The notes beneath the pieces were generated by a model. That model made no database searches and was not told the DNA's origin. It saw nothing but the letters and a program-made list of their open reading frames with translations. Below, one piece after another: positions 1-7,893 of a DNA stretch of 64,000 bases; the stretch's first letter is position 1; every line of letters starts with the position of its first letter. The DNA comes from an uncultured Acidimicrobiales bacterium (GTDB lineage Bacteria > Actinomycetota > Acidimicrobiia > Acidimicrobiales > SZUA-35). Location: the NCBI GenBank assembly GCA_937922805.1, contig CALAJV010000007.1, positions 62,001-126,000 of the forward strand, written 5' to 3'. A program made the position numbers and the translations under genes.

Positions 1-206
1 ACAACTGAGATGGCAGTGGCCAAAATCAATGGGAGTCGAAGCCGTCGGGCAATAACGGCCACAGCTGACGATAAAAGGGCGGCAGCGATTATGGGAACAG
101 TGGCACTGGCCTCGATAAAGACTCGGGTAAAACCAACGCATGCTGCTGGCACCAGCAGTGCGGCCGGAATCTCTTGCCAAATCGGTGGATCGTTGTCGGA
201 CTTCAT
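1..206 (-). CDS. Membrane transglutaminase-like protein (TgpA type), N-terminal fragment
   Basis: Only the first 68 codons lie in the window; the gene runs off the left edge. The ATG at 206-204 opens a frame with a short polar start (MKSDNDPPIW) followed by hydrophobic stretches (LLVPAACVGF; VPIIAAALLSSAVAVIA) and then arginines before another hydrophobic run, as expected for the first membrane segments of a polytopic protein. It follows the DUF58 gene by 42 bases on the same strand, and MoxR-DUF58-transglutaminase is a common bacterial gene trio. The function is inferred from context; no catalytic domain is visible here. Confidence 0.55.
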   Translation of the reverse strand, partial: MKSDNDPPIWQEIPAALLVPAACVGFTRVFIEASATVPIIAAALLSSAVAVIARRLRLPLILATAISV

Positions 207-248
207 CTGAGCCTGCCTAGGTTGTGTCGATCACGAGCCGGGTAGCCG

Positions 249-1412
249 CTATACCAACGATGCTTGCGAATTGGTGATTGCCTGACGCCATCTAGCCGCC
301 AGATCCTCGTCGTTATTGTAGTCGAGTACCCAATGAGGATTGTCGGCACCTGTCTGGTTGCAGGAGATGAACAAAGCTAAACCAAACGTTCGTTGGGTTT
401 TCGCCACCAAAGGTTCGAGATCTCGGCTGACTGCTCCGGTAACAACGACGATGGTTCCACCCCGACGACTGCGGGTTAATTTCTCTACCGTCGATAGAAG
501 AGATGCTCCAGCGACCGGCTCGATCAGGGCTAGCTGTTCGTCGATGGCGTTCAGCTCGGATCGGGTGCGGATTTCGGTAGAGGAGTCGGCGGCGGTTGTG
601 ACAAACCGCAAAGCGTCACCACCAACGAATGCCGAGTGAAGAGCGCTCAACGCTGCTGACACGGCCCGCTCGAAGCCTTCCTCGTTGTACACGCTAGGAG
701 CGCGATCCAGAATCACGGTGACTCTGCTACTACGTGGCTGTTCTTCTTGTCGGACGACGAGGTCCTCCGACCGAGCCGATGCTCGCCAGTTAACTCGTTT
801 CAGTTCATCACCAATCACATAGGGTCGCAAGGCAAAGAACTCGTTGCCCGCATTAGCGATTGCTCGGATTGGCTGTTGGTCAGCCGTCGGGTCTTTGCCT
901 GCCGCGGCACTAATCGGTGCCAGTTGAATGACCTTAGGGTGAACCATCAACGCAGTTTTTTCCGCCGCTTCCAACATGGATTGAGTCAACCCGAGTGGAT
1001 CGCCAAGTGTCAGGTCCAGGGGCCCAACCACGAGTCGGCCTCGCCGATGAGTTGGTAGTCGGTAAGCGATTCGGGCATCTGAACCGTCTTTGATTGGGGC
1101 GATTAGAACCGATGCCCCTCTGCCACCCTGGACATGATCGTGGGCAGACAGTACTGGTGTGCGCCGAGATCCTTTGTTCTGCAGAACGAGATCAATTCGG
1201 GCCGGGGTCCCAGCTCTAAGTCGAGCGGGAGTGGCCACTCGTCCGACCGCCAAGTTTATCCGAGCGCCTGCGGTGTAGATAACAGCAAGGAGCAGTGCTC
1301 CAGCCGCCATAGCGGCCAAGAAGTAGAGCTCGAGGATTCCTAGCAGCCGTCCGACAACCAGCAACCCGATCGCAACGAAGAAAACTCCTATGCCAGCTCG
1401 GGTCGGGCGCAT
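249..1412 (-). CDS. DUF58 domain membrane protein
   Basis: 387 residues. Two adjacent membrane segments lie near residues 8-50, followed by a beta-rich soluble part. The DUF58 signature is clear near the middle: RPYVIGDELKRVNWRASAR followed by LVVRQEEQ, then a von Willebrand A-like strand (VTVILDRA). Proteins of this family work with MoxR ATPases and membrane transglutaminases; their precise role is not settled. The start ATG overlaps the stop of the upstream MoxR gene (ATGA), which indicates translational coupling. Family assignment is firm; cellular function is not known from the sequence. Confidence 0.9.
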   Translation of the reverse strand: MRPTRAGIGVFFVAIGLLVVGRLLGILELYFLAAMAAGALLLAVIYTAGARINLAVGRVATPARLRAGTPARIDLVLQNKGSRRTPVLSAHDHVQGGRGASVLIAPIKDGSDARIAYRLPTHRRGRLVVGPLDLTLGDPLGLTQSMLEAAEKTALMVHPKVIQLAPISAAAGKDPTADQQPIRAIANAGNEFFALRPYVIGDELKRVNWRASARSEDLVVRQEEQPRSSRVTVILDRAPSVYNEEGFERAVSAALSALHSAFVGGDALRFVTTAADSSTEIRTRSELNAIDEQLALIEPVAGASLLSTVEKLTRSRRGGTIVVVTGAVSRDLEPLVAKTQRTFGLALFISCNQTGADNPHWVLDYNNDEDLAARWRQAITNSQASLV

Positions 1413-2395
1413 CAGATCCTGTCGTATGGAACCGGCACGTTGCGCAACACGTCGCCGACAATCGAGTGAGGGGATGTACCCTGCAATGCCGCCTCGGGTC
1501 GAAGGATCATCCGGTGAGCTACCACCTGAGTAGCGATAGCTTTGATGTCGTCATCGGTAACGTACACCCGCCCTTGCGACGCAGCTCGTGCCCTGGCAAC
1601 CCGCTGGAGGCTAAGCGTTCCGCGAGGAGAAATTCCGAGTGATACCGCTGGGTGACGTCGAGTTGCCTCGGCCAAGTCGATCAGATAGTTCCTCAGTTCC
1701 GGGGCAATTTGAACCGACGAAACCATCTTGGTCATCGCCAAAATGTCTTGCAAGTTCGCAACCGGTTGGAGGCGATCAACAAGGCCATCAGTTTCGTGAG
1801 TTTGCAAGATGAGAAGTTCATCTTCTCGGCCCGGATAGCCCACCGAAATCTTCATGAGGAATCGGTCAAGCTGAGCCTCGGGGAGGGGATAGGTGCCTTC
1901 TTGCTCGATCGGGTTTTGAGTAGCTAGGACCATGAATGGTGTCGACAGACGATGTGTTGTGCCATCGACAGTAACTTGGGCTTCAGCCATTGCTTCGAGC
2001 AAGGCTGATTGAGTCTTTGGTGAGGCTCGGTTGATCTCATCAGCCAGAACTAGTTCGGTGAAGACTGGTCCGGGGCGGAATTCGAACTCGGCCGTATTTC
2101 GATTCCAGATACTGACACCGGTTACGTCGGCTGGTAGCAGATCTGGCGTAAATTGGATCCGACCAATCTGGGCCCCAATAGAAGCCCCAAGAGCTTTTGC
2201 CAGCAGAGTCTTTCCCACCCCCGGCACGTCTTCGACGAGCAGGTGCCCTCCGGCCAGGAGACAGAGAAGGGTCTGCTCAATAACTTCATGCTTGCCGCGA
2301 ATCACGTACTGCATGTTTTCTCGTATTGCATTGAACGCCGAAGCGAACTGATATGCCCTTGTTTCATCGAAGGCAGGTGCCTCAGTTGTGCTCAC
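1412..2395 (-). CDS. moxR: MoxR-family AAA+ ATPase
   Basis: 327 residues from the chosen GTG start. Walker A is VEDVPGVGKTLLAKAL, Walker B is LVLADEINRA, and the sensor 1 region is VLATQNPIEQEGTYPLPEAQLDRF, a hallmark of the MoxR family. MoxR ATPases act as chaperone-like remodelers for partner proteins encoded next to them, here DUF58. I prefer GTG at 2395 over the ATG seven codons upstream because GAGAGG lies at a good distance in front of the GTG. The gene overlaps DUF58 by four bases, and the transglutaminase-like gene follows DUF58, giving the usual three-gene order. Confidence 0.92.
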   Translation of the reverse strand: MSTTEAPAFDETRAYQFASAFNAIRENMQYVIRGKHEVIEQTLLCLLAGGHLLVEDVPGVGKTLLAKALGASIGAQIGRIQFTPDLLPADVTGVSIWNRNTAEFEFRPGPVFTELVLADEINRASPKTQSALLEAMAEAQVTVDGTTHRLSTPFMVLATQNPIEQEGTYPLPEAQLDRFLMKISVGYPGREDELLILQTHETDGLVDRLQPVANLQDILAMTKMVSSVQIAPELRNYLIDLAEATRRHPAVSLGISPRGTLSLQRVARARAASQGRVYVTDDDIKAIATQVVAHRMILRPEAALQGTSPHSIVGDVLRNVPVPYDRI

Positions 2396-2666
2396 TTGGC
2401 ATCCTCTCAGGTGCAATTGCTATGCCGAATGGTATCGGTCTTGAGGTTGACACGCCGGTCGCGACAGCACAGCGAGTCGAGGTCGTCTCGGAACATTCTA
2501 CGTCGAGCCGCATCTTGTGCGGCTGAGAATGAAGGCTGTTTTTCATGAGCAAGGTATGCAGATTTGACCTAGATCGGACCACCGGCTGACAACCATAAAG
2601 TGTACCAACTTGGCAGTGGCAAGAACGCTAGTTGTTTGTGAATCTGGCCCGGTGGGTCGATTTAGG

Positions 2667-2996
2667 TCACTCGCTCGTTAGGTGGCTTATTTCCTTGCGC
2701 CATTCCAGCCACTCAACCAAGTCTGCTGGCTTAATCTCGGCGTCCTCACCGCTGCCTCCATAAGCAGTAACGAGTCGGAAATGCAGCCAGTTTCGGTCTG
2801 GTAGGGGGAGAAACGGCTTCGATCGCCACCATTGGCTAGGGGAAAGTGAAAGTCCAACCTTGACTGCGGTTGACCATAAACCCGGCCTTTTCAGTAGTGC
2901 TACCGCTAGTGGCGGCGACAGTAACGAAGGAACAACAGGCTCGGTGGTCGAGTTGATAGGTAGAGGACCCACCGCTACTTCGGCACGTCTTTCCAA
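2667..2996 (-). CDS. Small conserved actinobacterial protein of unknown function
   Basis: 109 residues if the ATG at 2996 is used, overlapping the end of the acyl-CoA dehydrogenase by 22 bases; a GTG just past that stop would give a slightly shorter protein. The body is rich in aromatic and proline residues: RPGLWSTAV, then WWRSKPFLPLPDRNWLHFRL, VTAYGG and finally LVEWLEWRKE. From memory, this pattern of tryptophans, LPLPD, FR and TAYGG recurs in short actinobacterial proteins of unknown function. No signal peptide or membrane segment is obvious. It is read in the same direction as the dehydrogenase and is probably co-transcribed with it. Confidence 0.7.
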   Translation of the reverse strand: MERRAEVAVGPLPINSTTEPVVPSLLSPPLAVALLKRPGLWSTAVKVGLSLSPSQWWRSKPFLPLPDRNWLHFRLVTAYGGSGEDAEIKPADLVEWLEWRKEISHLTSE

Positions 2997-4222
2997 GGGC
3001 CCCCGTCGGATCGGGGCTCTTTGGGAAGGCCGAGCACCATTTCACCGATGATGTTCTTTTGGACTTGGCTGGTTCCGGCGTAGATCGTACCAGCTCGGGC
3101 AGTGAGGAAGGTACCAACCCAGCTACCTGAGTCGTTGGGAGCTCCGGTGGAGTCTGTGCCGAACGAGCTTGTAGGAAGCTTGCCCTCTATATGAAGTGCA
3201 TCGGCGCCTAGTAGATCCACCGCAAGCTCGGTGACCAAGCGGTGATACTCAGACCAGTAAAGTTTAAAGATCGAAGCGTCAGCTCCTGGATGATCGCCAG
3301 CCAAGAATTTGGTCAGGGTTCGCATACCCAAAAAGCGCATGATTTCGACTTTTGAATAGCACCAGGCCAACCGTTGCCGAATGACCGGATCGTCGGCCTT
3401 GCCTTGTTCGTTTGCCAATTCGAACAGGCGGTCGAGCTCACCTCGAAAGGCGACCGGAGTTGTTGCCGCGGCCTCGCCCCGTTCGTAGCCGAGCAGAGTC
3501 ATGGCTACGGCCCAACCACCGTTAACCTCACCAATCACGTTTTCTTTCGCTGTTCTGGCGTCGCTAAAGAAGACCTCGTTGAACTCGGCTTCGCCCGACA
3601 ACATCTCGATCGGTCGAACTTCAACGCCAGGCTGATCCATTGGACAGAGCAGGAACGTTATTCCGCGGTGTTTAGGGGCATCCGGTTCGGTCCGAGTGAG
3701 AACGAATATCCAGTTCGCAAGTTGACCGGCCGACGTCCAGATTTTTTGTCCGTTGACAATCCATTCGTCACCGTCGAGTTCGGCTTTGCAGCCAAGGTTG
3801 CCGAGGTCAGAGCCGGCATTTGGCTCGGAGTAGCCTTGACACCAGATGTCTTCGCCCGAAATGATTCGGGGGAGGAAGTGCTGTTTTTGTTCTTCAGTGC
3901 CCCACTGGACGATCGTGTTGCCGACCATCTGGATGCTGAAGGCATCATTGGAGCCGCCGGTTGGAACACCGGCTCGCTGAAACTCCTCAGCCATTATCAC
4001 AGACTCAAGGGGAGTCAGACCTCCGCCACCATACTCAGCTGGCCATGAAGGCGCTAGCAATTTGTTGTTGCCCAGAATCTCACGCCATTCGGCGGTGAAC
4101 GTTGCCGCCGCCTCGGCATCCAGCGCGCCGATGCCGATCCAGTCGGCTGGAAGGTGTTCAGCCAAAAAAGCCTGAATCTTCTCCCGGTACTGTTCGGCCG
4201 CTTCGGTATAGCTGGGTTGCAT
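2975..4222 (-). CDS. Acyl-CoA dehydrogenase
   Basis: 415 residues, typical for the family, which oxidises acyl-CoA to enoyl-CoA with FAD. The N-terminal helical domain is followed by the flavin and substrate region (CQGYSEPNAGSDLGNLGC and WIVNGQKIWTSAG). The C-terminal signature is IYAGTSQVQKNIIGEMVLG. The position often occupied by the catalytic glutamate in the IYEGT motif is alanine here, as in many FadE-type enzymes whose base lies elsewhere; I cannot place that base with certainty. Substrate chain length cannot be read from the sequence. The start ATG at 4222 is preceded by AGGAGAACCGA. Confidence 0.92.
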   Translation of the reverse strand: MQPSYTEAAEQYREKIQAFLAEHLPADWIGIGALDAEAAATFTAEWREILGNNKLLAPSWPAEYGGGGLTPLESVIMAEEFQRAGVPTGGSNDAFSIQMVGNTIVQWGTEEQKQHFLPRIISGEDIWCQGYSEPNAGSDLGNLGCKAELDGDEWIVNGQKIWTSAGQLANWIFVLTRTEPDAPKHRGITFLLCPMDQPGVEVRPIEMLSGEAEFNEVFFSDARTAKENVIGEVNGGWAVAMTLLGYERGEAAATTPVAFRGELDRLFELANEQGKADDPVIRQRLAWCYSKVEIMRFLGMRTLTKFLAGDHPGADASIFKLYWSEYHRLVTELAVDLLGADALHIEGKLPTSSFGTDSTGAPNDSGSWVGTFLTARAGTIYAGTSQVQKNIIGEMVLGLPKEPRSDGGPWKDVPK

Positions 4223-4367
4223 TCGGTTCTCCTGCCCACGATCGGAATTGATCTCTCCTCAGGCTAATAGACACCGCCTATCGATACCTAGCCCAGTTAC
4301 AAAATGTGAGGCCAACGGCCAGATTCGACCTTTCCGGTCTCTGCCGACGAGCCTGATCGGGCAACTA

Positions 4368-5087
4368 CTAGCACTCAGGTAGGGAAGCGGTGAACAACCG
4401 TGCCAAGGCGCTTGGATCAGGCGGCGGAAGATCATCGGGCAATCCGGCTGACACAGAGTCCAAACCCCGCAGCCCAGCGTTACCAAGAGCTTCGGTCCGA
4501 ATGAGTGGTTCAAGCGCAGCCGGATTCCACCGGCCGATGACGATGGACTGAATCCGAGCCCATGATCTAGACCTCCGTTGGGAGAGTCCCACGACTTTGC
4601 GTCCATCGACCATGAGTTCTCCGTGACCAATCCCGGCAAAGCAAAGTAGATCGCTGGCGCCAGACTGCTGATTTTCGGTGGCCATAACGATCTCAAGCGG
4701 TCGAAATGGAGCGGAGTAGGTTTGCAACGTTTTAGCCCAATGGGCACCAACCCAATGGAACGCCTTGGCAATGTCGACATCGAACAGTTTGGAGGTTGAC
4801 GGAATGATCAAATCGATCCAGCAGTCTGTGTCGGGGGCTATATAGACCAGCCCGCCACCGGACCGACGCCGACAAACGTCGACCCCTCGGCGGTTGGCTT
4901 CCTCATCGTTGACGACGCCACTCGGTTGTGATGAACCTAAAACCAAGGTCGGCACGACTGGTCGATGGATCCATACTTGAGGGCCAGTGTCCTCGGTAGG
5001 GCGTTTCTCATGAAAAGGTCCAGCGGCTCCGACGGATTCCGTTATCGACCAACGGTGGTTTGGTTCCTGGGGGACTGGGTTCGCCAT
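4368..5087 (-). CDS. Lipoate-protein ligase A family protein
   Basis: About 239 residues from the ATG at 5087. The frame stays open further upstream but that part looks non-coding. The lipoyl/biotin ligase fold is recognised by LVLGSSQ, the substrate-binding loop RRSGGGLVYI, then DLIIPSTSKLFDVDIAKAFHWVG and a later GHGELMVDGRKVVGLSQRR. The family attaches lipoate or octanoate to the E2 and H proteins of 2-oxoacid dehydrogenases and the glycine cleavage system. The acyl donor cannot be told from the sequence. It is divergent from mraZ, so the region between them probably holds promoters for both directions. Confidence 0.75.
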   Translation of the reverse strand: MANPVPQEPNHRWSITESVGAAGPFHEKRPTEDTGPQVWIHRPVVPTLVLGSSQPSGVVNDEEANRRGVDVCRRRSGGGLVYIAPDTDCWIDLIIPSTSKLFDVDIAKAFHWVGAHWAKTLQTYSAPFRPLEIVMATENQQSGASDLLCFAGIGHGELMVDGRKVVGLSQRRSRSWARIQSIVIGRWNPAALEPLIRTEALGNAGLRGLDSVSAGLPDDLPPPDPSALARLFTASLPEC

Positions 5088-5541
5088 GTGGCCAAGATTG
5101 TAGCCAACGATCTTCTGGCTTAATTGGCCGTGTTGCTTGCCGCTCTGCGTTTTGACCGGACTGGACCAGACGGTCCCGTCGGGGCGGAGGGGAAAGCCCC
5201 CCACTTCGCCCCACAACTTTTTTCTCTTGCGGTTGTGAGGATAAATCGATCGTCGTAGGCGGCCAGATATCACTCTGCTAGCTGGTTTTGAGGGCCAGGG
5301 AGGACGGGTGATCGAACACCTGTTCGCGCTCGGAGTGCGGCTTTGCGCGCGGAATGTAAACAAAAGTGTTGCATTAGGGGGGCAGAGTGGGTTAGTTTGT
5401 CACGTAGTGGGGCGGTATCCCATCACAGGGGTACTACTCCATAAGTAGTCAGCAATGCAGGACTACTGGCAATAAGCGAAGTAAGTAGTAGTAGTTAGCA
5501 GTGATTTGGCACTGATTGGTTAGGAGAAGAGAGGTGAAACG
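5088..5541 (+). promoter_or_regulatory. Divergent intergenic region and mraZ leader with alternating complementary repeats
   Basis: 454 bases without a convincing gene lie between the lipoate ligase start and mraZ. Two TGGG boxes (5388-5391 and 5408-5411) are 20 bases apart; MraZ proteins are known to bind TGGG-type repeats ahead of their own operon, so these may be autoregulatory boxes. Downstream, ACTACT (5433-5438), AGTAGT (5444-5449), ACTACT (5462-5467) and AGTAGTAGTAGT (5484-5495) alternate and could form mutually exclusive hairpins. A strong ribosome binding site (GAGGTGA, 5531-5537) stands before the mraZ ATG. Nothing else stands out in 5088-5375. Confidence 0.5.
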
Positions 5542-5967
5542 ATGTTTGTCGGTCAATACGAACATGCACTTGACGACAAGGGTCGGGTTGTCCTTCCTTC
5601 ACCATTCCGAGCGTTCGTTGCTGAGCGAGGTTACGTCACCCAGCTCGACGGATGTCTAGGGCTGTGGAGTGCCGAAGAATTCCGAAAGGTCGCTGAAAAG
5701 TGGAAAGCCGAATCATCTGCGGCTCGAATCTCGATGCGGGTATTTCGCAAGTTAATGAACAGTGTTAGGGAAGTGAAGCTTGATTCAGCCGGGCGCATCA
5801 CGTTGCCTCGTGAACTGCTCGATGAGCTTGGCTTTGACTCCCAGGTCGTGGTTTCAGGTTTGTTTGACCGAGTTGAAATCTGGCCAGCAGAGACGTATTC
5901 ACAAGATTTAGGAACTGAAGATGCAGCTGAAGAGCTGGCAGAAGCGGTTGCTCGCCTCGGGCTCTAA
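5542..5967 (+). CDS. mraZ: Transcriptional regulator MraZ
   Basis: 141 residues, the usual size. Two tandem SpoVT/AbrB-like halves are visible: MFVGQYEHALDDKGRVVLPS at the N-terminus and DSAGRITLPRELLDELG near residues 80-96. MraZ is a ring-forming DNA-binding protein that heads the division and cell wall cluster and represses it in the species studied. The start is fixed by the strong ribosome binding site GAGGTGA four bases upstream. Candidate target boxes are in the preceding region. It is separated from rsmH by an unusually long spacer. Confidence 0.97.
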   Translation: MFVGQYEHALDDKGRVVLPSPFRAFVAERGYVTQLDGCLGLWSAEEFRKVAEKWKAESSAARISMRVFRKLMNSVREVKLDSAGRITLPRELLDELGFDSQVVVSGLFDRVEIWPAETYSQDLGTEDAAEELAEAVARLGL

Positions 5968-6193
5968 GCCCAGTAGTTACACCCCACCAAGTAGGCCAAT
6001 GTTCGAAAGGAGAACGGGCGAACCAATTTGACTATCGTTCATCGATTACCTCCCGGGATGTGGGAAGGGGAGCTTCTGCCCCACGACTCCGCCCGCTACT
6101 CCTTCTAGTGCTACCCAGGAGACAAAACCTGGCGTACGTCACAGTCCGGGGGGTTATCGATGGCCGATATCTCGCTTGGGGAACCCATCCATC
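5968..6193 (+). promoter_or_regulatory. Long mraZ-rsmH spacer with hairpin and possible leader peptide
   Basis: This spacer is long for a dcw cluster, where these genes are usually close. A GTGGG (6060-6064) and CCCAC (6080-6084) pair brackets a G- then C-rich segment, giving a possible hairpin. A ten-codon frame (ATG 5999 to TGA 6029-6031) contains AAGGAG (6007-6012). It overlaps a TTG at 6028 that opens a 26-codon frame ending at 6108 (LTIVHRLPPGMWEGELLPHD, then SARYSF). Actinobacteria are known to have a structured leader called the mraW motif ahead of rsmH; I cannot confirm that this is one. Confidence 0.35.
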
Positions 6194-7222
6194 ATGATGG
6201 CTGTTTCTCCGACAGATAAAGGCAATGAGCCGACAGGTCAACGTGCTGACATAGATGAGTCAATGGACTTCGACCATGTGCCGGTCATGCTTGCTGAGAT
6301 TACCGAACTAGCAGGGTCGCTTGGACCTGGGGTATTCCTGGATGCAACCCTCGGTGGTGGCGGCCATACCCAAGCGATACTTGACGTCAATGATGGTCTT
6401 TCTGTTCTGGGACTAGATCAGGACCCATTCGCTGTTCGTTCTACCAAGGCGCGGCTTGAGTCATACGGGAGTCGGCTTGCGATTGAGCAAGTGCGCTTCG
6501 ACAACCTTGACACGGTGCTGGCACGGTCGCCCTTGACCAACGCTGATTCCCCTCAAGGCAAGAGCGGTCGGCCGGGAACCCTCCAGGGTTTCTTGTTTGA
6601 TTTGGGAGTTAGCTCACCTCAGCTCGACCGAGCGGACCGAGGATTCAGCTTTAGAAATGATGGACCACTCGACATGAGGATGGACACAACCCAGGCCCTG
6701 ACCGCAGACGAGGTTGTCAATCAATATCCGGTTGAGGAATTGGCATCGATTCTTCGCCGCAACGCCGATGAGAGGTTCGCCTACCGTATTGCCCAAGCCA
6801 TAGTGGCGGCCCGGCCGATAGCGACAACGGCGAAACTGGCCGAAATTGTTGCAGCTGCAATTCCAGCTCCAGCGCGGCGGACCGGGGGTCACCCGGCTCG
6901 ACGATCGTTTCAAGCAATCAGAATTGAAGTGAACGCTGAATTGGATGTGCTGAGGCCTGCTTTGTCGGCAGCGCTGGATGCACTAGTGGTTGGCGGCAAA
7001 GGGATAGTGCTTACTTATCATTCGGCCGAAGACAGAATTACAAAGCACGAGTTTAGGGACCGTTCGACGGTTGAGCGACCGCCGGGGCTGCCAATCGGTG
7101 GACCGGAGCCATCGTTCTCGGTCTTACGGCCAGCGGTTCGAAGGGCAACGGCCGAAGAGGTAGAGCGAAACCCCCGGGCTAGTAGTGCCCGATTGAGATC
7201 AATCGAACGAATAGCAGCTTAG
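6194..7222 (+). CDS. rsmH: 16S rRNA (cytosine-1402 N4) methyltransferase RsmH
   Basis: 342 residues from the ATG at 6194; an ATG at 6263 giving MDFDHVPVMLAEI also fits family N-termini, and a TTG at 6176 is possible. The SAM-binding motif is FLDATLGGGGHTQAIL. GFLFDLGVSSPQLD, RGFSFRNDGPLDMRMD and the later GGHPARRSFQAIRIEVN, VLTYHSAEDR are hallmarks of the RsmH (MraW) family, which methylates C1402 in the ribosomal decoding centre. It is the second gene of the dcw cluster, as expected. Confidence 0.95.
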   Translation: MMAVSPTDKGNEPTGQRADIDESMDFDHVPVMLAEITELAGSLGPGVFLDATLGGGGHTQAILDVNDGLSVLGLDQDPFAVRSTKARLESYGSRLAIEQVRFDNLDTVLARSPLTNADSPQGKSGRPGTLQGFLFDLGVSSPQLDRADRGFSFRNDGPLDMRMDTTQALTADEVVNQYPVEELASILRRNADERFAYRIAQAIVAARPIATTAKLAEIVAAAIPAPARRTGGHPARRSFQAIRIEVNAELDVLRPALSAALDALVVGGKGIVLTYHSAEDRITKHEFRDRSTVERPPGLPIGGPEPSFSVLRPAVRRATAEEVERNPRASSARLRSIERIAA

Positions 7223-7395
7223 GTACAGCGGTGTTGTAAAGAACCGGCGACAAAGTCAGTAGCGGATAACGATCAGAAATGTAAGCGGAGAGTCAAGCTA
7301 ACAGCGGTAGCGGAATATCAAGAGCGGAACTGAGGCGGGCTATAGGACAAAGCGCAATCGGCGCAGCGAACAGTGAAGAATGAAGAGAGATAATC

Positions 7396-7893
7396 ATGAG
7401 TGCAGCTAGAGCAATGAAAACAAGATCGACGACGAAGAGCGCCCCTTCTCGTCCGGTGCTGCGCGTGATCGACCACAGACAGCAGCGTTCATTGAGGCTG
7501 AGACGCCAAGCTATGTTTGGTATCTTCATTTTTGTTCTGGCCGGCTTCTTCGCAGTCGCCACCGCCCACGCCGAGTTGGTATCGAACCAGCGTGACCTTG
7601 ATGTTCTTCGCCAAGACATTGCTACGGCGAGCGCTAGCAATGCAGTACTGGAACGTCAGGTTGTTGAGGCGTCCTCGCCCGAGGAAATCGTTCGGCGAGC
7701 CCAAGAACTCGGAATGGTCCGAGCAGAAGAGCCGGTTTACCTGATTGCCGCTGGTCCGGTGCGGGAGCCAGCGACGCCGGTCTTGATGCAACCCCCACCG
7801 CCGGAGCAACAGGTGGTCGTGGCCGCCCCCGAAGCTGAGCTCAGCGTCATCGCTGGAAGCCGCGCCGTTTCGGTTGGTCTAGAAGTCGAATGA
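7396..7893 (+). CDS. FtsL/DivIC-like septum protein
   Basis: 165 residues. A basic cytoplasmic tail (about 1-38) precedes one membrane segment (about 40-57, FGIFIFVLAGFFAVATA) and then a coiled-coil-like stretch (about 58-92, LVSNQRDLDVLRQDI). VRRAQELGMVRAEEPVYLI resembles the end of the FtsL/DivIC extracellular domain. A proline-rich C-terminus follows. Its place between rsmH and ftsI is the usual ftsL position. FtsL-type proteins join FtsQ and FtsB-like partners to activate FtsW-FtsI. The stop overlaps the ftsI start (ATGA). Confidence 0.85.
   Translation: MSAARAMKTRSTTKSAPSRPVLRVIDHRQQRSLRLRRQAMFGIFIFVLAGFFAVATAHAELVSNQRDLDVLRQDIATASASNAVLERQVVEASSPEEIVRRAQELGMVRAEEPVYLIAAGPVREPATPVLMQPPPPEQQVVVAAPEAELSVIAGSRAVSVGLEVE

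Noticed and set aside
3374..4048. 224-codon plus-strand frame
   Set aside because: Lies entirely antisense to the acyl-CoA dehydrogenase and has no recognisable features.
4259..4780. 173-codon minus-strand frame
   Set aside because: Alternate frame of the lipoate ligase gene; the other frame has the family motifs.
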